This document shows positions 4,507 through 11,788 of a stretch of 23,581 nucleotides of DNA, piece after piece (the first letter of the stretch is position 1; each line of letters begins with the position of its first letter). This DNA is from a virus, in IMG/VR virus record IMGVR_UViG_3300002231_000844, positions 130 to 23,710 of that record; one strand, written 5' to 3'. The notes under the pieces were generated by a model. The model made no database searches and was not told the DNA's origin. It saw only the letters and a program-made list of their open reading frames with translations. The position numbers and the translations under genes were made by a program.

Positions 4507-4876
4507 CTAATTCCTCTGCTTCAAGCACAATTTCGTCCAAATACTCCATCGCACCAATAGGGTCTGTCCAAGCCTTTCTCTCAAATCTATCTGCTGATAC
4601 CGCCAATAAGTGTTCAATATCACCTTCTTTACTAAACACTTTGGTGGCACATATTCTTGAAACTTTTTCTCTCACCCATGCCAACGCCCTTGCGCAGTTT
4701 CGGTGGTCGGATAGGTATTCGTCGAAGTACATATGGTCTTTGCGCCAGTTGAATTCTTTTGGAGGAATGACACTAGCTTTATACACGCCATGCACGGGTG
4801 CTGCGAGCATAAATCCATCCTTCAGGCGATTCGTCCAACGCCATGCGACGGCCACTATTTCTTCGTTATCTTTCAT
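4499..4876 (-). CDS. Hypothetical protein (125 aa)
   Basis: Unrecognised 125-aa protein with a Trp-rich N-terminus (VAVAWRWTNRLKDGFML), a central CARALAWVREKV helix and an acidic C-terminal helix. Its ATG overlaps the TAA of the small gene at 4866-4997. Confidence 0.6.
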   Translation of the reverse strand: MKDNEEIVAVAWRWTNRLKDGFMLAAPVHGVYKASVIPPKEFNWRKDHMYFDEYLSDHRNCARALAWVREKVSRICATKVFSKEGDIEHLLAVSADRFERKAWTDPIGAMEYLDEIVLEAEELDE

Positions 4877-4997
4877 TGCACTTTACCATAAGACTTTCCA
4901 TTTCGTCCACAATGACAGATACATTACGAACCCCATCCCTTCGCAACTTGTCGCACAATTTACGTAAGTTGTTAGCTAATTTACGGCGTGTCATCAT
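4866..4997 (-). CDS. Tiny basic protein (43 aa)
   Basis: A 43-codon frame starting MMTRRKLANNLRKLCDKLRR. It fills the gap between 4981-5271 and 4499-4876 exactly: its start overlaps the end of the former and its stop overlaps the start of the latter, the same coupling seen along the operon. The first half is strongly basic and helical, the second acidic (VSVIVDEMESLM). It may bind RNA or DNA; unproven. Confidence 0.55.
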   Translation of the reverse strand: MMTRRKLANNLRKLCDKLRRDGVRNVSVIVDEMESLMVKCNER

Positions 4998-5271
4998 TCT
5001 TCACTGGCGGTACATACTCCCAGGTCGCACCATCTTTCAAAGATGCCCATAGAATCCCAGGGATATAAAAGGTTTTAGTTCCTTCTTTATCAGACTGAAC
5101 CGTAATGTAATATACATCTTGATAACCTGCAATCATCGAGTATGTTGTGTAAGCTCCTTTGTATATTACCTCTCCCTTAAAAGCATCTTGCTCAGAAGGG
5201 AAATCCCAAGGAACTAATAAAAACGCTGCAATGATAAATGCAGCTAGTAATGTAGCGCATAGGTCTTTCAT
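4981..5271 (-). CDS. Small membrane-anchored or exported protein (96 aa)
   Basis: The N-terminus is Met-Lys-Asp followed by about 18 hydrophobic residues (LCATLLAAFIIAAFLLVPW), a signal anchor or uncleaved signal peptide. The remaining roughly 70 residues are beta-rich and polar (VYYITVQSDKEGTKTFYIPG) and would lie outside the inner membrane. Possible roles include superinfection exclusion or lysis regulation, but no family is recognised. GGAG about 8 nt upstream of the ATG is a good ribosome binding site. Confidence 0.6.
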   Translation of the reverse strand: MKDLCATLLAAFIIAAFLLVPWDFPSEQDAFKGEVIYKGAYTTYSMIAGYQDVYYITVQSDKEGTKTFYIPGILWASLKDGATWEYVPPVKNDDTP

Positions 5272-5273
5272 AT

Positions 5274-6170
5274 TTAAACTCCACTATAATCTCTCATTCT
5301 TTGCCAAAACATTCCAAGTGTAAGTCTCATGGACTTTATCCTACTTGGCTTATACGGCTTTGCTTTAATTTCACCTGTTAGAGCCTTCATAGACTCTGTA
5401 AAGCTTCCATCCCTATTGAAGAAATCCTTTCCTAGGAATAGAATACAACTCATATGTAATTCAGTAGCTTGCTCTACCATTTCTCTACAGTAGGCTCCCG
5501 CTTCTTTAGTATAGAGTCCTTCATGTCCTACTCTAGAATCATCCTTCCCTCTAAACCCCCAATGCAGTTCTCCAATTGTGAAGTCCTGATGTGGAAACCA
5601 TTTTCTAAGTCTACGCAAATGTTTAGGTGATGCACCAGCATTTCCGTACATATGGAAGTTGTACATATTTGGATAAGGCATACCGTAATTCCAATTATCT
5701 CTGAAAGAAGATAAGTTTGCAACTGCTCCACGAACACCTGAATCATCTTGTACTTCTTTTGTAGCACTCATAGTATAGTCCATAAGTGTTTTATAACCCT
5801 TCATACCTGAACCAGCTACCATTGAGTTACCAACACTTATAATAACCCCATAAGTGAAGTAGTTTAGTACTTTTTGAGTAACATCTTCTTCTCTTGCGAA
5901 ATTAACGTGTGGTGTGAATCCCAATCTAAGACCTTCAGTAACAGCATCTAGAGCGTTATTTAAGTCTCTCTTTACATCATGGATTCTAATCCCTAAAGGA
6001 ACATCTAAGTGTTGTACAGGTACAGTATCATACCCAAATGCCTGTAACCATTGACTACAAAACCCTTTGGCGTAATCCCGACCTTCTTCAATGAAGAATC
6101 CTGGGAGTATTGGTCGTTGTTCTTTCTTCATGTTAGTCTTAAGTCTTGTGTCCGCTTCTTGCGGTTTCAT
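5274..6170 (-). CDS. Possible glycoside-hydrolase-like TIM-barrel protein (298 aa)
   Basis: The 298-aa protein has a pattern reminiscent of clan GH-A hydrolases: alternating strands and helices, an NFHMYGNAG segment in the middle and a strand ending in an acidic residue (DFTIGELHWGF) that would fit the nucleophile Glu. I cannot identify the acid/base Glu or the exact family, so substrate and even activity are uncertain; cell-wall or surface-polysaccharide degradation is one option. No signal peptide. The start could be the ATG at 6170, overlapping the upstream gene by 32 nt, or the ATG at 6131 (MKKEQRPILPG), which fits the domain boundary better. Confidence 0.4.
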   Translation of the reverse strand: MKPQEADTRLKTNMKKEQRPILPGFFIEEGRDYAKGFCSQWLQAFGYDTVPVQHLDVPLGIRIHDVKRDLNNALDAVTEGLRLGFTPHVNFAREEDVTQKVLNYFTYGVIISVGNSMVAGSGMKGYKTLMDYTMSATKEVQDDSGVRGAVANLSSFRDNWNYGMPYPNMYNFHMYGNAGASPKHLRRLRKWFPHQDFTIGELHWGFRGKDDSRVGHEGLYTKEAGAYCREMVEQATELHMSCILFLGKDFFNRDGSFTESMKALTGEIKAKPYKPSRIKSMRLTLGMFWQRMRDYSGV

Positions 6171-6414
6171 ACTGGTCTAACAATTCGTCCACATTAGACG
6201 TAGCTGACTTACTATCAGACATTTCACTATTGTAACTTTTACTCCACACATAAGGTTTGCGTCTTCCCTTAATCTCCTCCATGTTTCGAAGTTTATTTTT
6301 TATAGCCTCGACCTCTTCTTCTGCTGATTCTAAATCTTCCTCTGATTGCCACAGTTTCTCTTTGAGAAGTTCAATCTCTTCTCTTAGTTTCTTAATCAGT
6401 TTTTTCTTCTTCAT
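6139..6414 (-). CDS. Coiled-coil protein (91 aa)
   Basis: The first 50 residues are an almost uninterrupted charged coiled coil (KKLREEIELLKEKL, DLESAEEEVEAIKNKLRNME). The tail is polar. Function not recognised. Its start overlaps the end of 6392-6679 and its end overlaps the start of the next gene, so it is co-translated in the minus operon. Confidence 0.6.
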   Translation of the reverse strand: MKKKKLIKKLREEIELLKEKLWQSEEDLESAEEEVEAIKNKLRNMEEIKGRRKPYVWSKSYNSEMSDSKSATSNVDELLDQYETARSGHKT

Positions 6415-6679
6415 AGCGCGTCATATATAGCTTAAGGTGCTTGTCAAATTTTTCGAACTTTTCTTTGTTCCCGAGTAGTTCCAAGAGAGTTGTATATTCT
6501 TGAGAATCACTAGACAACTGATGACTAATTCTACCTGTGGATTCTCTTACAGCTTCTCTGAATAGTTTAATATCATCTTTCACTATCTCAGAGTAAGCTA
6601 TTAAATCTTGTAAGTTTTTCTCTAATCTCGTTGCAATTCTTCTGTTGCCATCCATTACTTCCTTTATACTAACTCCCAT
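6392..6679 (-). CDS. Helical protein (95 aa)
   Basis: Entirely helical by appearance, with heptad-like spacing in RIATRLEKNLQDLIAYSEIV and LLELLGNKEKFEKFDKHLK. AGGAAGGG about 9 nt before the ATG is a strong ribosome binding site. Unrecognised; it may form a complex with the coiled-coil product of the next gene. Confidence 0.6.
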   Translation of the reverse strand: MGVSIKEVMDGNRRIATRLEKNLQDLIAYSEIVKDDIKLFREAVRESTGRISHQLSSDSQEYTTLLELLGNKEKFEKFDKHLKLYMTRYEEEKTD

Positions 6680-6684
6680 GCCTA

Positions 6685-6972
6685 TTACCCTTCCTTAATG
6701 TTATACTGTTTCATAACTCTTTCTCTTTCCTGTACAATAGCACTGTTTAGCTCTTTTGGCACATAGCTTAAATCTCTAAAGAAATAAGCGTCTTCTGGTT
6801 CCATATAGTCATTAGCAACAATCTCTTCTTTCACAGAACCGTCTTCCTGCTCTGTCTCCTTAATTAGGTAAGAAGTGGGGTCATACACATTATAGTCGTC
6901 TCCTAGTTCCTCCTTCAACTCTTCTGATAACTTCTCATAGACTCTTACACGATAACGAAATTCTCCTTCCAT
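6685..6972 (-). CDS. Hypothetical acidic protein (95 aa), leaderless start
   Basis: Unrecognised 95-aa protein rich in Glu (LSEELKEELGDD, KETEQEDGSVKEEIV). The ATG is exactly 6 nt after a perfect TATAAT (6984-6979 on the minus strand), the same spacing as in the left-end genes, so its mRNA probably begins at or near the ATG. It is the promoter-proximal gene of the block that runs left to about 2622. Confidence 0.6.
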   Translation of the reverse strand: MEGEFRYRVRVYEKLSEELKEELGDDYNVYDPTSYLIKETEQEDGSVKEEIVANDYMEPEDAYFFRDLSYVPKELNSAIVQERERVMKQYNIKEG

Positions 6973-6984
6973 GCTATTATTATA
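6973..6984 (-). promoter_or_regulatory. TATAAT box 6 nt before ATG of 6685-6972
   Basis: Perfect TATAAT with 6 nt to the start codon and no clear -35, resembling a T4-type late promoter but fused to the ATG. Confidence 0.5.
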
Positions 6985-7025
6985 GCTGGGTGGGTTCAGA
7001 TTATACTTCGTACTTAGGCGTATCT

Positions 7026-7247
7026 CTATTTTAAGCTAAACTTCAATCTTTCCTTTTCGTCATAAGGGTTTATACTGTACCTTAACATCATCCTTATCAA
7101 AAATGATTCAGGGAAGTCTAGTGGCCTCCTTACACCTTCCCCGTATGTGTAGTAACCTCTTTCAATATCTCTCTCCTCAGCCTTCCTAAATTCATTGAAA
7201 AACCCTAAGATGCCTGTGTCCTCCTCTTCAAGACTCCTTTTTACCAT
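7026..7247 (-). CDS. Hypothetical protein (73 aa)
   Basis: Unrecognised, charged 73-aa protein (EFRKAEERDIERGYYTYGEG, then a basic C-terminus). TATAAT lies 7 nt upstream of the ATG, so a leaderless or near-leaderless transcript is expected. It is divergent from 7268-7822 with only 20 bp between the two start codons. Confidence 0.55.
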   Translation of the reverse strand: MVKRSLEEEDTGILGFFNEFRKAEERDIERGYYTYGEGVRRPLDFPESFLIRMMLRYSINPYDEKERLKFSLK

Positions 7248-7267
7248 TACTCTTATTATAGAGTCTT
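7248..7267. promoter_or_regulatory. 20-bp bidirectional promoter
   Basis: TATAAT (minus, 7260-7255) and the overlapping TATTAT/TTATAG (plus, 7254-7261) occupy the 20 bp between divergent start codons. With 7 nt and 6-8 nt to the ATGs there is no room for 5' untranslated regions with ribosome binding sites. Confidence 0.5.
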
Positions 7268-7822
7268 ATGCGTAAAAACTTACTATATAATAATGATATG
7301 TGGAGAATTATACGAACTATCGCACGTACCTTGTATTACAAAACAAGAAACGTACTAAGGAGATTAAAGAATGCGCTTAACCAGATAATATCAAATGAAT
7401 GCTATATGTGTCCTGTACAGGACTACCCCGCTGTTGGAGAAAAGGATAGCCCTTGGAATAATCCTAAACTGAAGAAAATAAAGAAGAAGAATGATAATGC
7501 TCGAAAAGCTTTAAACATTATAGATGCTGAATCTGACTCAGAAAGGCTTCGTATTAGGTTGAAAAGAGCCAAGAAAGAACTCACTCATCTTAAGACTATT
7601 ACAGAGAGTTCAGGAGCTAAACTTAGACGAGCAGAGAAATCTCTTTCGGCTAAGAGAAAGAAACAAGTTAAAGCTTCAGTTGAAGGTGGCCCTGATGACT
7701 CTGTAGATGCCAACTCTAAAATAAACCTAATAGATAAAGACGCAAAGAAGATTCGTATTAAAAGAGTTATGAAGAGTAAGGATGGATTGAGAAGGATTAA
7801 AAACTCCAAAGGTACTCCGTAA
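7268..7822 (+). CDS. Basic helical protein (184 aa)
   Basis: Unrecognised. Strongly basic, with an Arg-rich N-terminus (RIIRTIARTLYYKTRNVLRR), a two-Cys motif (CYMC) near residue 46 and a long central coiled coil (SERLRIRLKRAKKELTHLK). It lies directly before the gp14-like neck gene and its stop overlaps that ATG (TAATG), so it may be a head or neck component, or a DNA-binding head protein; inference from position only. Confidence 0.55.
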   Translation: MRKNLLYNNDMWRIIRTIARTLYYKTRNVLRRLKNALNQIISNECYMCPVQDYPAVGEKDSPWNNPKLKKIKKKNDNARKALNIIDAESDSERLRIRLKRAKKELTHLKTITESSGAKLRRAEKSLSAKRKKQVKASVEGGPDDSVDANSKINLIDKDAKKIRIKRVMKSKDGLRRIKNSKGTP

Positions 7823-8355
7823 TGAATCTTAGAAAGAACTTTAATCCTTTTGAACTTGTACCTTCTAATGAGGATGCCCCTGCCGTCCCAGAAGAAAACA
7901 GGTTAAATATGTTTAGCGAGAGGAATCCTGATATAGGATTATTCAATATGCTGGACGAGGAGATTATATCTAAAGGAGGTTCTGAGTTTTACATATACAA
8001 GTTTGAGTTGGATGAAGGGTATGATGAACTGTATGAAGAAGATAGGCTTAAGAAGTACGGTTCTAAAGTTCTTGTCAGAGGTCATTATAACCCACTGCCA
8101 GTTGGTGAAGAACTTAGCGAGTTTGGTATAAAGCTCACTAACGACCAACTATTCACGTTTAACAGGAGCTACCTTGATTCTTCTCTAGGGAGAAAGTTAC
8201 AAGCAGGTGATGTCATACAGCCAAGATTTCAAAACCTAATGTATGAGGTACATGAGGTTCAGGAAGATGGTTTTGCTTCGTATGGGGTCTACCATTACGT
8301 TGCTACGGGACAAGTCAGAAGAGATTTAGAATCTCTTATATCTCAAACAGTTTAA
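7822..8355 (+). CDS. Neck protein, T4 gp14-like
   Basis: The 177-aa protein matches the layout I know for T4 gp14-type neck proteins: an N-terminal NPF motif, a YIYKFELDEGYDELYEEDR segment near a quarter of the length, a LVRGHYNPLPV...FGIKLTNDQLFTFNR strand region and a late GDVIQPRFQNLMYEVHEVQE. gp14 sits at the head-tail joint after DNA packaging. T4 gp14 is longer (about 256 aa), so this would be a compact version. The start overlaps the previous stop. A perfect 16-bp terminator follows. Confidence 0.55.
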   Translation: MNLRKNFNPFELVPSNEDAPAVPEENRLNMFSERNPDIGLFNMLDEEIISKGGSEFYIYKFELDEGYDELYEEDRLKKYGSKVLVRGHYNPLPVGEELSEFGIKLTNDQLFTFNRSYLDSSLGRKLQAGDVIQPRFQNLMYEVHEVQEDGFASYGVYHYVATGQVRRDLESLISQTV

Positions 8356-8368
8356 ACAGGTATAATAT

Positions 8369-8404
8369 AAAACAAGGTGTAAGATTAGTCTTACACCTTG
8401 TTTT
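8369..8404. terminator. Bidirectional intrinsic terminator
   Basis: Perfect 16-bp stem (AAAACAAGGTGTAAGA / TCTTACACCTTGTTTT) with a TTAG loop, A-rich on the left and T-rich on the right. It lies between the convergent genes 7822-8355 and 8420-9043 and should stop both. Confidence 0.85.
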
Positions 8405-8419
8405 ATTATTGAGTCTGTA

Positions 8420-9043
8420 CTACTCGTCGTTTTCTTCAGCAGCAGCTTGTCTTGTAACGTCGCGGTGAGCCTTTCTGTTTTCGTGGCTCTCTTTCTGCTT
8501 CTTATTCTTCTTAGCAAGTTTCACCATGCGCTTCAACTTATCAGTCTTCTTCTTAGGGTCTTTCTCGTTCTTGAACTCTTTAGCAGTTCCTTTAAACTGA
8601 CGGGCTGTTTTCTTTGCGCCTTCCGTGATATAAACGGCCTCAAAACTATCAATCTGGTCTAGGTTTCCTTTTTTCATTTCTGTAACTGTTTCTGCGGCCT
8701 TAGCCTTCTTATCCTTTTCTCTTTTCTTAATGACATCTTTTGATGCTTTTATGGATGCTTTAAGGTCAGCTTTCTTAGATTTAGTTTTGAGAGATTTCTT
8801 TACAGACTTAGCTTTCTTCTTGTCTAGCTTTTTCTTACCTATACTGTCAAGCTTATTTCTAGCTTTCTTTTTAAGGTCGTTGTCGGTGTCTCTATTCTTA
8901 GCTTTTTGAATATCTCTCTTAGCTGAAGAGATTCCTTTCTTTGCTCCAAGAATTGTCCTCCCTGCCACCTTACCTGCAATCTTACCCGCCGCGTGGAGAG
9001 CTAACCCTAAAACCTCATTAATCTGACCTTTCGTTTGTTCCAT
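8420..9043 (-). CDS. Lys-rich basic protein with glycine-zipper-like N-terminus (207 aa)
   Basis: No family recognised. Residues about 12-36 form an Ala/Gly-rich helix with small residues at regular intervals (LGLALHAAGKIAGKVAGR), able to pack or insert in a membrane. The rest is extremely Lys-rich (KKKARNKLDSIGKKKLDKKK) and helical. It could be a packaged internal head protein, a DNA condenser or a membrane-active factor. It sits among morphogenesis genes but on the opposite strand. A CTATATAG palindrome about 18 nt upstream may serve this gene and its divergent neighbour. Confidence 0.55.
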   Translation of the reverse strand: MEQTKGQINEVLGLALHAAGKIAGKVAGRTILGAKKGISSAKRDIQKAKNRDTDNDLKKKARNKLDSIGKKKLDKKKAKSVKKSLKTKSKKADLKASIKASKDVIKKREKDKKAKAAETVTEMKKGNLDQIDSFEAVYITEGAKKTARQFKGTAKEFKNEKDPKKKTDKLKRMVKLAKKNKKQKESHENRKAHRDVTRQAAAEENDE

Positions 9044-9060
9044 ATTAAGTACCCGTCATT

Positions 9061-9072
9061 CTATATAGAGTT
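9061..9072 (+). promoter_or_regulatory. TATATA box 5 nt before GTG of 9073-9561
   Basis: The CTATATAG palindrome at 9061-9068 lies between divergent genes. On the plus strand TATATA ends 5 nt before the GTG start. Confidence 0.4.
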
Positions 9073-9561
9073 GTGAGAAAGACTGATAGGAGAATTGCTT
9101 TACTTGGGGACAGTAAACTTAGAGGTAAGGACAAGAAGTACGCTAAGAAAATTATGACTAACCTAATAAAGAGTCTTAGGCCAGATGTTGTCTATGTTTC
9201 TATATGCCCTGGTATTCTCTTCAAGATGCTCTCTATCCTTGAGGAAATTGACTGTAAGACTATTATGGTTCTGCCTAGCCAAGAATATTTGAAAGTGTTC
9301 AATGAGAGTGAGTTAGAGCTATTCTGTGAATACGCGGACTTACTTAACGGGGTGATACTCCTGAATGAGGTAAGGGACATAAAATACAATAAGGATACGA
9401 TGTTGACAAGTCAAGTCCCATTTCTTACGGAAGCCACTAACATTAGAGTGGTACTGGCCTCAAACTTTGTAGTGGAGGGGGATTTAAAGAACGCGGTAGA
9501 TAAGTTTAAAAGTGCCAAGGACTTTAAGGAAAGTACCAATATAGTTGTTAATTACAGATAG
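9073..9561 (+). CDS. Rossmann/SLOG-like protein (162 aa)
   Basis: GTG start. The fold pattern begins with a hydrophobic strand and a small-residue turn (RRIALLGDSKLRGKD), then strand-helix repeats (VVYVSICPGILFKML, TIMVLPSQEYL, GVILLNEV). This resembles nucleotide-binding SLOG/YpsA-type domains, but no decisive motif is present. It converges with the glycosyltransferase gene, the two stop codons being directly adjacent. Confidence 0.4.
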   Translation: MRKTDRRIALLGDSKLRGKDKKYAKKIMTNLIKSLRPDVVYVSICPGILFKMLSILEEIDCKTIMVLPSQEYLKVFNESELELFCEYADLLNGVILLNEVRDIKYNKDTMLTSQVPFLTEATNIRVVLASNFVVEGDLKNAVDKFKSAKDFKESTNIVVNYR

Positions 9562-10284
9562 TCATTTTATGGTGCAAGGTAGGTGCTTCTTATACTTATC
9601 TGTAAATGCCTTCCTATTCGAATGCCATCCCTCCCTACCTCTAGTATCTCCTGGGGATGAGTGAAGTACGCTTAAAGGGACGACGTAATTATTCAACTCT
9701 TTCATATGTGCTTGGAAAGTGTAGTATATGTCATAGAAGTCCCACTTTCCTGTAAACTCAGATGGCATTTTAGTTCTGATATTCCTCCACGTCTTTACCT
9801 TGGCAGCTAAGAATAAACCGTCCATAACAACAACTTTACGTCTGTTCCCAGGCCCGTACTGAGTTAAAGACATATTTTCATAGTCCTCTCCATGATACAC
9901 TGCTCCTGCTCTAGGACTTCTAGGAGTATAGTTACCTAACCCTTCCCACCATATGCCACTTTCTCCCAAAAGTTGAGTTCCTGCCAATCCGATGAATCCA
10001 GCATTCCGTATATCTAAAGTATCCATACAGTACTTAAATACGTTTTTATCAGATAGTATTTCTACATCATCGTGTATAAGGAGTAAGGTATCCTCACCGC
10101 ATAAACCTTTTATATGTGAGACAGAATCAACTTCATCAAATATGCTAGTAGCACCTTCCATTACCTCAATATACGAAACTTTATCTAGTAAGCTCCTATA
10201 TCCTCTGCTCTGTAGGTATTTCTCTTTATCTCTGGTAAGTACCAAAGCATATGTAATTGCTTTATAATCAGACATTTTGCTCAT
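9562..10284 (-). CDS. Glycosyltransferase, GT-A fold (StrF-type)
   Basis: The 240-aa protein has the marks of GT-A transferases of the PF13712/StrF type: LLLIHDDVEIL (DxD-like metal site around residue 90), MDGLFLAAKVKTWRN, WDFYDIYYTFQAHM and a late PLSVLHSSPG. It probably transfers a sugar to phage DNA, a virion protein or a host surface glycan; the acceptor is unknown. The start may be the ATG at 10284 or the one at 10275. It is divergent from terminase, sharing a TATATA box, so it is probably expressed late, which favours a virion target. Confidence 0.65.
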   Translation of the reverse strand: MSKMSDYKAITYALVLTRDKEKYLQSRGYRSLLDKVSYIEVMEGATSIFDEVDSVSHIKGLCGEDTLLLIHDDVEILSDKNVFKYCMDTLDIRNAGFIGLAGTQLLGESGIWWEGLGNYTPRSPRAGAVYHGEDYENMSLTQYGPGNRRKVVVMDGLFLAAKVKTWRNIRTKMPSEFTGKWDFYDIYYTFQAHMKELNNYVVPLSVLHSSPGDTRGREGWHSNRKAFTDKYKKHLPCTIK

Positions 10285-10292
10285 ATCCCACG

Positions 10293-10303
10293 TATATAAT
10301 AGT
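10293..10303 (+). promoter_or_regulatory. Late-type TATATAAT box at terminase start
   Basis: TATATAATAGT directly precedes the ATG at 10304, with no Shine-Dalgarno. The palindromic TATATA also reads on the minus strand 8 nt before the glycosyltransferase ATG. Confidence 0.5.
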
Positions 10304-11788
10304 ATGGAATCTGTAGATTATAGTGAGGAGTATAGGAAATGCTCCGAAAGTTGTGAATATTTCATACTTAACTATATCAAGATAAAACACCCTGTAAAAG
10401 GTATCATACCTTTTGCCTTATACCCATTTCAGAAAAGGATAGTTTCTGAAATCTCTACTCATAGGTTTAATATAATTAGGAAGTTTAGACAAGCGGGTGT
10501 TACTACCATTATGTGTGCATACGCTCTATGGTATATAATACTTCAAAGAAAATAAGAATATTATGGTGGTTTCCATAGGTGAAAGAGAGTCTAACTTATT
10601 TTTATCCCGCGTTGTTGAAATGTATGACTGGTTGCCTGAGTTCCTACAACCTTCTATCATAAAGAAGAATGTCCACGTGTTACATCTAGAAACAGGCGGG
10701 ATTATAAAATCACAACCAGCAGGTGCTGGTCGTTCAGAAGCAGTGTCCTTACTTATAGTTGATGAGGCCGCTTTCATTGATAACATGAGAGAGTTCTGGA
10801 AAGCAATCTACCCTACTATTTCAACTGGTGGTGAATGTGTTATGCTTTCAACAGTTAACGGAATGTCTAATGTATACTATGAACTTTACAGAGACGCTGT
10901 AGCAGGTATTAATGACTTCAATGTAATTGATATTCATTGGAGAGAACATCCTGATTATGATGATGAGTGGGCTAAAGTAACAAGACCTAACCTAGGTGAA
11001 AAAGGTTGGATGCAAGAAGTACTTTGTCAATTCCTAGGAACAGGTGATACTTTCATTGATAGGGAGACTTTAGCTAAGTTAGTTGGGGAGGTAGATGTTA
11101 AGTATAAGCTATCCCATAACAAGAGAATGAGGACTTGGAAGAGAGCAGAACCTGGGAAGGAGTACTTAATCTGCGCCGACCCTGCGTTTGGTGTAGAGAG
11201 AGATAACTCAGCATTCCATGTATTATGTCTTAATACAGGAGAGCAGGTAGCTGAATTTTACTCTAACTCAACTAAAGTAAAGGAGTTCTCCCAGATAATC
11301 TATCAGACAGCATTAGAGTATAATATGGCACTTGTGGCCTGTGAAAGAAACTCTTTAGGGATAATAGTTATTGAAGAGATATTTGAAGGTCTTGAATATG
11401 AAAATATGTGGTTTGATGAGAAAGGGGAGCCAGGAGTGCTGTTAAGTAGAAACGGGCGTGATGCTGTATTAGAAGCTCTACAAGACTGTCTCTACCTAAA
11501 TAAAGTGAAAGTGAACTCTAAGAGAACAGTAGATGAGATAACTACATTCATTACTACAGATACAGGGAAAGTACAGGCTGATAAAAGACTACTACGACGA
11601 CCTTGTTACAAGTTTAGCTATTGGCTGTCATGTATTATCAAAAGTTAGAGTTCTCAGGTCAACTTCCCTCTATGGAAGCCCAACACGCTACAGAAGAACC
11701 TTTAGGAATACCTTTGCTCAGTTCACATGAGTATATCAATGTAGATAGAGAGTTTGAAGATTACAGAAAGTGGATGTTAAATGGATAG
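10304..11788 (+). CDS. terL: Terminase large subunit (gp17-like), three +1 shifts in sequence
   Basis: This is the T4-type packaging ATPase/nuclease, about 493 aa if all segments are joined (T4 gp17 is 610). In order: adenine-binding-like LYPFQKRIV, a deviant Walker A (KFRQAGVTT), Walker B LLIVDEAAF, coupling motif STVNG, and a RuvC-type nuclease with Asp in CADPAFG, Glu in ACERNSLG and Asp in YYDDLV. The coding sequence is broken three times, each by one extra base: near 10541-10544 (CTTC), in AAAA at 11583-11586 and near 11618-11620. Skipping them restores KENKNIMVV, ADKDYYDDLVTSLALAVMYY and a C-terminus ending WMLNG, whose stop overlaps the portal start by 8 nt. The start is the ATG at 10304, not the upstream TTG. 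Confidence 0.85.

Noticed and set aside
9553-9606. Long-range inverted repeat TTACAGATA ... TATCTGTAA as a terminator between convergent genes
   Set aside because: The arms are only about 9 bp and more than 30 nt apart inside coding sequence, with no T-run.
10556-10562. Intron or intein in the terminase gene
   Set aside because: Only single-base breaks are present; no inserted sequence, intron structure or intein motifs, and the motifs on both sides join directly.
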